This document shows positions 8,361-17,300 of a stretch of DNA of 47,831 nucleotides, in pieces. Position numbers and translations under genes: made by a program. The notes below the pieces were generated by a model. The model saw only the letters and a program-made list of their open reading frames with translations, did no database searches and was not told the origin of the DNA. The stretch is from Bradyrhizobium hipponense (GTDB taxonomy: Bacteria > Pseudomonadota > Alphaproteobacteria > Rhizobiales > Xanthobacteraceae): contig NZ_VSTH01000073.1 in the NCBI RefSeq assembly GCF_008123965.1, positions 1 through 47,831 of the forward strand. Reading direction: 5' to 3'. How positions within the stretch are numbered: the first letter of the stretch is position 1; each line of letters opens with the position of its first letter.

Positions 8361-9800
8361 TCAGGCAGCGGCTGCACCGCCCGTTATTTGCGCAATGCAG
8401 TGGCGAATCAATGCTCGCGCTAATACTTTATTCGTATCGCCATACTTGAGCTGACGCAGGGCATATGCATAAGCGACGGCCGACACCTCCTGGGGCGATC
8501 CAGCGACCGCCAAGGCCCACTGACGGCAGGCGCGAATGAAATCAGGAAACGCACAGCCCGCAACATATGCATCAAGCGTTCCCCACTGGCCGAGCAGGGC
8601 CTCCGACGGCCACCCCGGCGGCAACCGCGCCGCCTGCAAATGAAAGATCGTGCTCAGCTCCAATGTCACCGGGTCGACAGACGCAAAGGAATGGCCCGCG
8701 TCACCGAAATCGATCAACATCGCGACCCCGCGTTGATCAAAGACGATGTTCGCACAGTGAAGATCGCCGTGCTGGCAGCAGCGCGCGGCCGGTATCTGCG
8801 TGGCCTCAACTGCGTGAATGTCGATCTCGCCAAGCTCCGCCTGGATACCGGGCAAGTCCGTATCGGCGACGATCTGCCTGCGAATCCGCGAGACAGGAAC
8901 GTTGGCGACGTTGCTCCCTTGATACCAAGGCCTTTCGATAGCTCGGACGGCAGCAGGAATATCGCGTACGTCTGTTCCATCGGCGACGATCCGGTCGAAG
9001 AGACTTTCGACGGTGTCGCCGACCATCGCGTAGAACAGGCCACCGCGGTTCGCCGCGCCGACGTTCACCGTCGTGGCCAGGGTCGGATATCCGCCTGCGG
9101 TTAAGCGGGTGATGTCCGTACGGTAGCGATGGCCCTCATCATCGATCATCGCAAGGGTCGATACCTTGGCGACCGCCGACGTCACGAAAAGGCCGTCCGC
9201 CCGGCTCACCACGACTTTCAGGACGCGTGAGTCCGACAAGCCGCCCGACAACTCCTTGATGCGTGCGGTTGCGCCATTGTTGCGGCGACTGAAGATTCGC
9301 AAGACCTGCGCTTCGGTGGCTTGTAAAGCCCGTTCGCCTGCGTCCTGCTGAACCGCGATCCGATCCAACTCGGCGCGGGCGGCCGCGAACGCCCGAACCC
9401 GTGCAAGGCAGTCGGGAAGCCGCTTCTTCCAGAAAACCTGATACATCTGCTCGGTCGCACCGGTCCCATGAACGTCCTCGACCCGGCTAAATTCGTTGAG
9501 CACTTGGGCCGGAAAGTCCGGGTCGACGGTCCCGGTCAGGAAGAAAACCGAGGTTCCCGGCATGCGGCTACGCACTTCCTGGAAAACGGTCCAGCCGTGT
9601 TCTTGCGCGTCGTCCAAACCGTCATCGGTCGGAGGAATCCTGCGGTCGAGGATGACGAGATCAAACAGACCGTCCTCGAGCCGTGCTAGAGCCGCATCCC
9701 GGCTCCTTGCCCACACGGTCTCGCAGTCCGCGATCTTCGTGAGCTCGCGCACGATATCTTTGGAGAAGGTAATGTTATCCTCGACGAGCAGCACGCGCAT
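8361..9800 (-). CDS. Response regulator receiver fused to APH-type kinase
   Basis: A 479-residue protein with two domains. Residues 1-120 form a CheY-like receiver: MRVLLVEDN with acidic Asp8, phospho-acceptor Asp52 in VILDRR, and switch Thr89 in FFLTG. The C-terminal half resembles aminoglycoside/choline phosphotransferases, a protein-kinase-like fold: the Brenner motif HGDLHCANIVFD at about 341-352 and the metal-binding IDFGDAG at about 360. The receiver is expected to be phosphorylated by the histidine kinase encoded just upstream; the kinase half would then be the output, modifying a small molecule, nucleotide or protein. Receivers usually drive DNA-binding or cyclase outputs, so this fusion is unusual. 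The start at 9800 lies two bases after the kinase stop; GAAGG lies upstream. It is the last gene of a three-gene minus-strand operon. Confidence 0.82.
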   Translation of the reverse strand: MRVLLVEDNITFSKDIVRELTKIADCETVWARSRDAALARLEDGLFDLVILDRRIPPTDDGLDDAQEHGWTVFQEVRSRMPGTSVFFLTGTVDPDFPAQVLNEFSRVEDVHGTGATEQMYQVFWKKRLPDCLARVRAFAAARAELDRIAVQQDAGERALQATEAQVLRIFSRRNNGATARIKELSGGLSDSRVLKVVVSRADGLFVTSAVAKVSTLAMIDDEGHRYRTDITRLTAGGYPTLATTVNVGAANRGGLFYAMVGDTVESLFDRIVADGTDVRDIPAAVRAIERPWYQGSNVANVPVSRIRRQIVADTDLPGIQAELGEIDIHAVEATQIPAARCCQHGDLHCANIVFDQRGVAMLIDFGDAGHSFASVDPVTLELSTIFHLQAARLPPGWPSEALLGQWGTLDAYVAGCAFPDFIRACRQWALAVAGSPQEVSAVAYAYALRQLKYGDTNKVLARALIRHCIAQITGGAAAA

Positions 9801-9802
9801 GG

Positions 9803-10708
9803 TCAGCCCGCCTTCTTTGGCCAACGAAGCTCAAAGCGGACGCCGCGTTCATTGGGAACCAGGGTCACCCGGCCACCCAAGGACTCCATGGACTGCTGGA
9901 CGATAGCCAGACCCATGCCGAGATGGCCTTCCTTGGTCGTCGAGCCGATGTCGAAGGCTTTCTGAATCACACCCTTGAAGCCGATGCCCTGATCCACGAT
10001 CGAAAACCAGTAATCGATGTCCGTTGCACCCCATGAGACGGTGATCGGCACGTCCTCGAGCGGCGCATTCGCTGCAACCGTTGCTTCCACCGCGTTTCGC
10101 AAGCCATTGCTAATGGACAGCGAGACCAGACTGCTGTCTCCGTCCACAACGCATGGCGTCGGCCCGGCGCGCAACAGCCGCAAGCCTTGAGGCCGTGCCA
10201 GTTCATCAATGCACCGGCCGACGGCCACGTCGAGCGCGAATTCATCGATCTTCGGCGCGCTGGCCGCCCGCCGCAAACGGCCAAGCGCGCTCAGAAACTC
10301 ATCAAGCCGGTCGAGGTTCTGCTTCGTGTTCGATTGCGCGAAATTCGCGACCTCGCCTTCGGCGGAAAGCCGAAGGCTTCCCAATATCGGCTCCACCTCA
10401 TGCAGGAGCTGCGCAGTGGTCGTTTCCAGCGCTTCGGCAAAGATCTGCGCCGCGAATCCTTTTGGCAATTCGTCCGTGTCGACCGAGGCGAGTGAACCCG
10501 CCGGCTGGGCGGTTGGCGACACCCGGGCGACCGCGCGCCGCAGGGCGCTCTTAATCCAGGTAACGGTTTCCCGTGCGGCTGCTTCGCGCAACGCCTGTTC
10601 TTCGGCCGCCGTCGCATGCGCCGCAAAAAAACGCGCAGCCTCCAAGCGCTCCGTCGCGGATTCGGAGCGTAGCTTGCGCAGTAAGGCGTCAGGATTTCGT
10701 TGCGGCAT
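9803..10708 (-). CDS. Soluble sensor histidine kinase
   Basis: A 301-residue histidine kinase without membrane segments. Residues 1-60 are helical, with alanine-rich repeats resembling HEAT-type helices (ATERLEAARFFAAHATAAEEQ). A dimerisation/phospho-acceptor helix carries His103 in LLHEVEP. The catalytic domain has an N-box in SNGLRNAVEAT, G1 in DQGIGFKG, and G2 in GHLGMGLAIVQQ. It should autophosphorylate on His103 and pass phosphate to Asp52 of the next gene. Its start lies 20 bases inside the upstream ATPase gene and its stop is two bases before the receiver start, so the three products are made together, probably in fixed ratio. With no sensor domain, the input is most likely the co-encoded ATPase. 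Confidence 0.85.
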   Translation of the reverse strand: MPQRNPDALLRKLRSESATERLEAARFFAAHATAAEEQALREAAARETVTWIKSALRRAVARVSPTAQPAGSLASVDTDELPKGFAAQIFAEALETTTAQLLHEVEPILGSLRLSAEGEVANFAQSNTKQNLDRLDEFLSALGRLRRAASAPKIDEFALDVAVGRCIDELARPQGLRLLRAGPTPCVVDGDSSLVSLSISNGLRNAVEATVAANAPLEDVPITVSWGATDIDYWFSIVDQGIGFKGVIQKAFDIGSTTKEGHLGMGLAIVQQSMESLGGRVTLVPNERGVRFELRWPKKAG

Positions 10709-12542
10709 GTGGCAGGTTCTTTGCGTAGAATTCGGCGCGCCGCGCGAAAGCTTCGCGCCCGCCTTCCATGATCGTCGTGATCGCTCCGACGATGGCGGGC
10801 TTGTTCGTCGAACCGGATGACCGCGCGAAGCAGCGACTGCCGTCTGACTCCAGGTGGATTACCATATCGGCGCTGCCAAGAACGGGGATGTTGGGATTGT
10901 GGGTCGCAACGATTGTTTGCGCGCGTGCGCTGCGCGTAGCGATACCCTTGACCAGCGTATCGACGACGAAGCTGTTGTCGAGATGATCCTCAGGCTGATC
11001 AAGGACGATCATCCGCTCGAGATGGCGCAGGATGACCGGCAGAACTACCGTGCAGCGCTGCCCCATCGAGAGGAAGTCGATTTCCTTGTAGTCGGCTCCG
11101 TCCATCAACGCGATCCGAATGTCGTCTTCGACGATCGTCGTGAAGAGAGCGCCACCTGCATCGCCGCGCAGCGCGTCACAAAGGCGTGCGGCTCTTTCGT
11201 CCGTAATCTCGAGATCCTTGGCAATCGTGTCGGTGTCTCGCGCCTCGGCCAGGTGCGCGATCTCGACCGGGCTATACGTCTCGGCAATGCGATCAGCCAG
11301 TTCCGCATAGCGCAGCCCACTGCCCCGAAGCGCGGCGTTCAGTGCGCTGACATATGCCAGGCGCTGCGAATACGGCTGGACAGTCAAGCGCACCGCCGGC
11401 CCGAGATCAACATTCAGTTGCTTGGCAATTTTTTCGCGGTCCTTGGTGCGCTCCTGCCTCGCGGCATCGTTTTGTGCGAGCAGCTTTTCTCGCTGCTCCT
11501 CCAGGCTTGTAATACGCGCCGTGCGCTGCGTCCGCAGCTCGACCAGCGACGTCAGCACGGAAACGCGCTGGGTGATGTCGCCGATCTGCTTATCGATGGC
11601 GCTCGCACCCTTTTGCTTTTCTTCGATCTTCTGCCGGACATCACGTGCGCGGTTCTCAAAGCCCGTCTTTTGGCTCTGCGCCGCAGCCAGTTTCTTGCGC
11701 AGCTCTTCCGCGATCGCGTTCAGCTCTTCAATCCCCGTCCGAATGCGTCCATACGCCGTGCGTTCGCGCTTCCTTAGGTCAGCCAGCTCATCAGCCGTGC
11801 CGACCTGCGTTGGCCACGGCTCAAACAAGGGATGGCGGTCAACGGCCGCATCCACTTCCTCCAGCCATTCTGTGAACGAGTCGACGACACGTTCGATTGA
11901 CTCGGCGCGCACACGCGCGGAAGCCAGCGGCGGGGTGAGTTCGTTCAATGACTTCCGGAACCCCTCGATCTCCTTGTGGACGCTTGTCTGCGCCTTGGCC
12001 TGCGCTTTCAGCGTTGCCAGCGTAGACTGGAGTTTCGGCAATTCGGCCGTCCGTTCGTCGATATTGTCGATCTCAGCCAACAGCGTCCTGATCTCCCCCG
12101 TCAAAGACCGGATCCGCGAGCTCGTCGCGCTTGCTGGCGTGGCAGGACGGGCAGGCAGGAAGCCGTCCACAAGGCGCAGGCGCGACTGCGATTGAAGGCC
12201 GATGCTCTCGATCTCGGCCTGTGAGAACACAAATGGCGGCTCGAACCTGTCACCATCTTCGACTTCTGTATCCTGAGCGGTGCGCGAAACCTCGAACCGT
12301 TGCTTCCCGTCGGACAGCACGATGGTCACCTTGCCATCGCCAAGCACGCCCAGAGCATGCTCGGTGGAGTGCTGCTCACTCCCGGCCGTGTACGATCGCG
12401 CCCCGAGGCAAAAGCGAATAAGCTCGATGACGGAGCTTTTGCCGGTGCCGCGCGCGCCGATCAGGACGTTAAGCTTGCGAGAAAAGCGTTGATCGAATCC
12501 ATGAAGGAGTCCGCCCTCAACCTTGATTGATTCAATCCACAA
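10689..12542 (-). CDS. SMC/RecN-like coiled-coil ATPase
   Basis: A 617-residue ABC-type ATPase. The N-terminal lobe has Walker A GARGTGKS (29-36) directly after KLNVLI; residues 130-440 are charged and heptad-rich, a probable coiled-coil arm; the C-terminal lobe has a signature-like LSMGQRCTVVL, Walker B IVLDQPEDHLD, and the H-loop in IVATHNPNIP. Such proteins sense or grip DNA ends or RNA; unlike OLD-family nucleases, no Toprim or nuclease domain is visible. I place the start at a TTG (12542) because GGAGAG lies five bases upstream and the protein then begins MWIESIKVEGG like its relatives; an ATG at 12575 is the alternative. It heads the operon with the kinase and receiver-kinase genes and is the likely trigger component. 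Confidence 0.85.
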   Translation of the reverse strand: MWIESIKVEGGLLHGFDQRFSRKLNVLIGARGTGKSSVIELIRFCLGARSYTAGSEQHSTEHALGVLGDGKVTIVLSDGKQRFEVSRTAQDTEVEDGDRFEPPFVFSQAEIESIGLQSQSRLRLVDGFLPARPATPASATSSRIRSLTGEIRTLLAEIDNIDERTAELPKLQSTLATLKAQAKAQTSVHKEIEGFRKSLNELTPPLASARVRAESIERVVDSFTEWLEEVDAAVDRHPLFEPWPTQVGTADELADLRKRERTAYGRIRTGIEELNAIAEELRKKLAAAQSQKTGFENRARDVRQKIEEKQKGASAIDKQIGDITQRVSVLTSLVELRTQRTARITSLEEQREKLLAQNDAARQERTKDREKIAKQLNVDLGPAVRLTVQPYSQRLAYVSALNAALRGSGLRYAELADRIAETYSPVEIAHLAEARDTDTIAKDLEITDERAARLCDALRGDAGGALFTTIVEDDIRIALMDGADYKEIDFLSMGQRCTVVLPVILRHLERMIVLDQPEDHLDNSFVVDTLVKGIATRSARAQTIVATHNPNIPVLGSADMVIHLESDGSRCFARSSGSTNKPAIVGAITTIMEGGREAFARRAEFYAKNLPHAATKS

Positions 12543-12693
12543 AGCCACTCTCCAATGCCACGCCGGGTGGCACATATGTTCGCCAACATCATAGCCTACA
12601 CAGGCAGGCTGTCAGCATCAGAGGCTGGCGACGCCATCCTACTGATTTTTCAATGATTTTCCAAGCGATCCGCCCTCCCGCGAGTCAGGGACT

Positions 12694-12710
12694 CCAATAG
12701 CCGCTATTGG
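12694..12710. promoter_or_regulatory. Palindrome in divergent promoter region, possible operator
   Basis: CCAATAGC and GCTATTGG form 8-bp perfect arms around a single central base, midway between the divergent ATPase operon (minus) and the HEPN-system gene (plus). A second perfect palindrome, GGAGCCGGCTCC, lies at 12756-12767. Either could bind a dimeric regulator of one or both units; no regulator gene is obvious nearby. Function is inferred from position only. Confidence 0.4.
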
Positions 12711-12821
12711 CGCGTCCATGTACAATGTCTGGGCGGGAATCCCGTCTGGCCGGTCGGAGCCGGCTCCCCGCGATGAATCATATAGTTTGGCTCCAGGGAC
12801 GTAACTTTGTGGATGTAGGCA

Positions 12822-13877
12822 ATGAGCGTCGATGACTACATGAAACGCATGCTGGCCGATAACGCCGCCATGCAGCGGGCGGCGAGAGTTGCAAATCCGC
12901 TAGGGCAGCATCGGAGCATTCTCGATGCGATCAGCATGCAGGACCGGTTTTCGGAAATCGACCGCATAAGCCGCAAGATTGCCGGGTTGGGAGCCATTGA
13001 CCAGAAGCTGCTGGATGCAGCCAAAGGCATTAACATCATAGACACCGCACGGCCTACAGGAGCGCTTAATCTCGACATCGCCGGAATAGGCGCTCTCGCT
13101 GCCGGCGCCGCCGACCATCTCAAGCTGCTCGCGAGCCCGCTTGACGATCTGCGCAATTTTGGCGCGGTGGGCAACCTTGCATCCATGCGCGGCGATATTC
13201 TGGCTATGAAAGGCGCCTATGCCGGGTATACCGACCGTTTCCGCTTGCCCGCTCATGACGAGATGGACCGGCTCGCCAAAGCCGCGCTCGGAGCGGGATC
13301 CGTCGCTTCTCACCTTGCGGATGCCGCAACGGCGAGCAACGGCTTCACGGCGGCCGTGCAGTCGATGCATACGCCGTGGCTCTTGCACGATAATATTGCG
13401 CAATCCGCCCGGGCCTTCGCAGAAATCCAGGCGATTGGGCATGGCTTGAGAAACTTCGCGCCGTTCGACGCGGCGCTATCGGATACGCTGCGCCTCTCGC
13501 TTGGCGATTGGCGAAACATACCCTCGTTTCCACCCGCTATCTTTGACAATGCAGTCGCGCGTTCGGAGTTCTATGTCGCGCGCGGCTTCAATCCGGATCT
13601 AACCGAATTCACCGCTGAGGCGTTCGACGAAACCACCACCATCGCCGGACTTGATGCGCAGGAATATTCCGAACCCGCCGGCGATGAAGAAACAGGTCTT
13701 GTTCGCACCAATCGTGCCCACGACCGATTGCTGCGCTTTGAACGACGGGCGTTCATTGACCGCTTGATGACGGCCGAATTCGGCGTGGCCTGGACCAAGC
13801 ACCAAACACCACCCGGCATGCTTGATAGTAGGAAGAACGCGAAACAGGCGGCAAAGGAGCGGGGTGGCGCAGATTGA
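12822..13877 (+). CDS. Helical protein upstream of HEPN ORF, probably N-terminal part of a Swt1-like HEPN protein
   Basis: A 351-residue protein, mostly alanine-rich helices, with repeated motifs of the type IAGLGAIDQKL and IAGIGALAAGA. Its last 50 residues (RLLRFERRAFIDRLMTAEFG, then WTKHQTPPGM) match the sequence that in related proteins runs directly into a Swt1-type HEPN domain. Here the frame ends at 13877 and the HEPN domain continues in the +1 frame from 13864. Joining the frames near the GGGG run at 13859-13862 would give one protein of about 430 residues. The start at 12822 has only a weak upstream GTAGG. It is either a frameshifted gene or a true two-ORF unit. The first half has no function I recognise; it may be the sensor or inhibitor for the nuclease part. 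Confidence 0.7.
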   Translation: MSVDDYMKRMLADNAAMQRAARVANPLGQHRSILDAISMQDRFSEIDRISRKIAGLGAIDQKLLDAAKGINIIDTARPTGALNLDIAGIGALAAGAADHLKLLASPLDDLRNFGAVGNLASMRGDILAMKGAYAGYTDRFRLPAHDEMDRLAKAALGAGSVASHLADAATASNGFTAAVQSMHTPWLLHDNIAQSARAFAEIQAIGHGLRNFAPFDAALSDTLRLSLGDWRNIPSFPPAIFDNAVARSEFYVARGFNPDLTEFTAEAFDETTTIAGLDAQEYSEPAGDEETGLVRTNRAHDRLLRFERRAFIDRLMTAEFGVAWTKHQTPPGMLDSRKNAKQAAKERGGAD

Positions 13878-14115
13878 GCCGCTGATCGCCTATGCGGATT
13901 TCACCGATTACATCAAAATCATCGAACGCAGCGACAACTGGAAGCGAGTTTTCGCGGCCGCATTCAATCGCCGCGAAAGCGTACAAGAATCATTCTTCCG
14001 TTTGTTCCCAATCCGGATTTCGGTCGCGCACGCACGCATCATCACGCTGGACGACGAAATGTACTTGAAGGTCGAGATGCATCGCCTCAGCAAGGCCATT
14101 GAGGAAAAGTACTAA
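13864..14115 (+). CDS. HEPN (Swt1-like) ribonuclease domain ORF
   Basis: An 83-residue ORF that reads as a HEPN domain of the Swt1 type: PLIAYADFTDY, then DNWKRVF, ESFFRLFPIR and a final helix LYVE-like (MYLKVEMHRL). The HEPN ribonuclease motif R-x4-H is present as Arg51 to His56 (RISVAH). HEPN domains cut RNA in many toxin and defence systems. A GTG start at 13864 is preceded by AAGGAG with a four-base spacer, so it could be translated by itself, overlapping the preceding ORF by 14 bases. In related proteins the domain is fused to the preceding ORF, so a single-base indel in the GGGG run is the alternative. It is followed by 246 bp without a gene. Confidence 0.72.
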   Translation: MAQIEPLIAYADFTDYIKIIERSDNWKRVFAAAFNRRESVQESFFRLFPIRISVAHARIITLDDEMYLKVEMHRLSKAIEEKY

Positions 14116-14337
14116 CGATCAATCCCCGCCGCTTGCAGTGAGCACGTCTCTGGAAAGTCGGCCTGGCAGCAGACCCAATAGATGCGCTCCTCGGCGGACT
14201 CCGCTCAAGGCGTCTCCGGCGATCGGATCGATGGCCGTTTCGCTCGGCGAGTGCCATGGGTTCGCTCTCCGTTGGCGGAGGCGGATGGTCCATGGCTGTT
14301 GGCAGGTTTTTGGTTTAGTTGGCACGTGACGAGGTGA

Positions 14338-14359
14338 CGGTATGCCCTGTAACATACCG
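14338..14359. promoter_or_regulatory. Inverted repeat just before the NTPase start codon
   Basis: CGGTATG, eight bases, then CATACCG form a perfect 7-bp inverted repeat ending two bases before the ATG at 14362. It could be an operator or an RNA hairpin that hides the start codon; no Shine-Dalgarno sequence is visible there, so translation of the large NTPase may be low or controlled. Function inferred. Confidence 0.4.
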
Positions 14360-14361
14360 CC

Positions 14362-17300
14362 ATGACTCGCACGGTTCGCCAGATCAACACCAAGCCAGGC
14401 CGCTCACAGGATAAAGGACCACGCCCCTTTTCAGACTTCGGGGATACGCCATGTCTCGTGCTGCTCGGCGACCCCGGCGCAGGCAAGACACATGTTTTCA
14501 CCCACGCAGCCAAGGCGGACGGTGCGAGATTCATCAAAGCACGGGCCTTTCTCAGCCTGCCCGCGTCCACGCTTGCGGGTCAGCCCCTCTTCATTGACGG
14601 CCTTGATGAGCAACGCGCCGGCCGCTTCGACCGGGGCATTATCGATGCCCTGGTGGCCAAGCTCTTTGAGGTGAACCCGCCCAAGCTACGGGTATCGTGC
14701 CGGGTCGCGGATTGGTTGGGCGACAGCGACCTTGCGGGACTGCAGCCATTTTTCGATCAGCACGGGGAAACCGCTGTGCTGCTGCTGCAAAATCTCGACC
14801 GAACCGAACAGCTCGCGGTGCTTGCCGCAATGGAGGCACAACCTTCCCTCTCGGAAGCGTTTCTGGATGAAGCGGCACGGCGTGGGCTCGATGACTTTTT
14901 CGAGAACCCACAGAACCTGCGCATGCTATGGCGGGCGGTTCAGGCCGGCGACTGGCCGGAAACGCGCAGTAGGCTGTTTGATACCTCGGCAAGTTTGCTG
15001 CTTCAGGAGTTTGACGATGAACGGGCCCGCGCGGGCAGCGGCGCATTCGCCGCCGCGGAACTCAGGCCGGCCGCGGGCGCGCTTTGCGCCGCGCGGCTCA
15101 TCAGCGACATTACGGCCATCAGCCTGAAGGCGCAGGAAGGCACGCCGGATATTCCGGGTTATCGCTCGCTTAAGTTTATACCAAAAGAAAAGGTGCTGGC
15201 GGTGTTAGGGCGGCGCATCTTCGATGCCGGGCCCGAGGCGGAGACCGTCGATTACTCACATCGCACGATGGCAGAGTATCTTGCAGCGGAATTTTTGGCA
15301 GCGCGGGTCCGCGCCGGTCTGCCCTTTGGTCGCGTCCAGGCCCTGATTGGTGCCGATGGGCACCCCGCGGCCGAGCTGCGTGGCCTGCATGCTTGGCTTA
15401 CGGTGCATCTGCCAGAGCGTGCGGAAGAACTCATAGAAGCCGACCCTTATGGAGTGCTGAGCTATGGCGATGCGGCGGCGTTATCACCATACGCCTGCGC
15501 CAACCTCGTGCGGGCCCTCGACCGCTTATCAGCGCAAAATCCGTGGTTTCGGTCGGGTGGCTGGGAGGCGCGAGCCATCGGCGGACTGTCGCGTCCGGAT
15601 ATGACGCAAGAATTCCGGGCGATCCTCAACAATCCGGCTTCCGGTTTTGGCGTTCGCTCAGTCGTGGTCGACGCATTAATGCTGGGTGGCCTTGTCCCGG
15701 AAATGGTGCCGGACCTTGCAGCGGTCCTTGTGCGCGAGGCCTCGCCCTTCGCAGAGCGCGCGCACGCGCTAGCGGCGTTGCTCCGCTATGGCGCAGATGG
15801 CGCGACGGCTGTCCGACAGGCGTTCGGCAACCTTGGGACGACCACCGACGGACTACGGCTGCGTTCGGAAGTCATCCGCGCGCTCTATGGCCGGCCTTAT
15901 GGCGCGGCGGAGGTGGTGGCGTTGCTCAATGATACGGCCCGCGGCGGGGACAAGGGCGGCGCCGGGCTATTCTGGCAGCTCGCTGACCTCATTCCCACCG
16001 ACGACCTTCCCGCAATACTCGATGGCGTAGTGCCGCTCGATGACAGGAAACGCGGGGATCGACACGCATGGGAAGTAGGCTCGTTCTACGCGCGCCTTCT
16101 CGTTCGGGCATGGCGGGGGCTTCCGGTCCTTGACCCTGAGCGGACCATCGCATGGCTGCGCAAGCGAGCCGCGTTCAAGGGAGGCACGAACGAAACCCGG
16201 GCCCGGGATTTGCGCGCTGCAATGCGCGAAGCGCCAGAAAAGCTCTTGCCTCTTGCGCGGCACTTCCTCCGCAACCTCCCAGTGGACAAAGACCAGTGGC
16301 TTCCTTGGCAGCGCTTTCGCGAAACACTGCTTCATGAACTTAGCGCGGTTGCCTGGCTTGCCCTTTTGCAGGAAGAGCTGCTGACGAGCTCGATTGGCAG
16401 CGAGCGGCGCGGCTTCCCTTATCATCTCTCATTCAGTCTCTGTTACCAGGCCGACGAGCCTTATGCGAGCGAAGCCTTCGCAGCGCTTTATGCGCTTGCA
16501 GACGTCGACACAACCCTGGCTAGCCTTCGCGCGCAGGCCACCGTCTCGCTGTTGCCGTCCAATTATTTTGCGGGCCGCACGTCCGAACCTGACGTAGATG
16601 TCGATGAGAGCCGCGACCAGCAGTGCCAGCAATTCGACCGGGAGGTTGAACAAATTCGCACCGGTCTTCACGTCGGCTGGATGCTGCATCTGATGCGGTT
16701 CTACTTCGCATTTTATGATGAAGCGGACCGGGCAGCAGCGCCGCGCGCGCGGCTTGTGGCCTGGATAGGGGACGAGCGCCTCGAAGCCGCGCTCGAAGGC
16801 TTCAAAGCCACGTTATCTCGGGATGATGTGCCGACCACCACGGCTGTCTTGGCTTCGGCCGCCAAGCGGATGCACAGCGATTGGTGGTATGTTTTGTCCG
16901 CGGGATTAAGCGAGCGGTTAGCTGCCGGGCAAGATTTTTCAGGCCTCAGCGATGATTTTCTCGCCGGGATGCTCATTTTCGACGTTGCCAACCCGGTCTC
17001 TGAGGAGCGCGACGGGACCGAGCAATGGGTGATGCAGCCCTGGCGCAACGAACTCACCTTGCGCCGCCCTAAATTTGTGCAAGATGCTTACGTCAAACTC
17101 GCTAAGCTTCACCTCGGGAAAGGCGGGCAACACGCCGAAGCTTTACACGAACTGCTCGGCGATGAAGCGTTTGCGGCTTATCGCAGGGACACCGTGCTCG
17201 ATCTTCTAGGCTCGCATCCTAACGCCTACACATTCGACCTCGCTAAGATGCTGCGCTCGGCGCACAAGCTTCCGGCGGCACATGATGCGCTACTTGCCCT

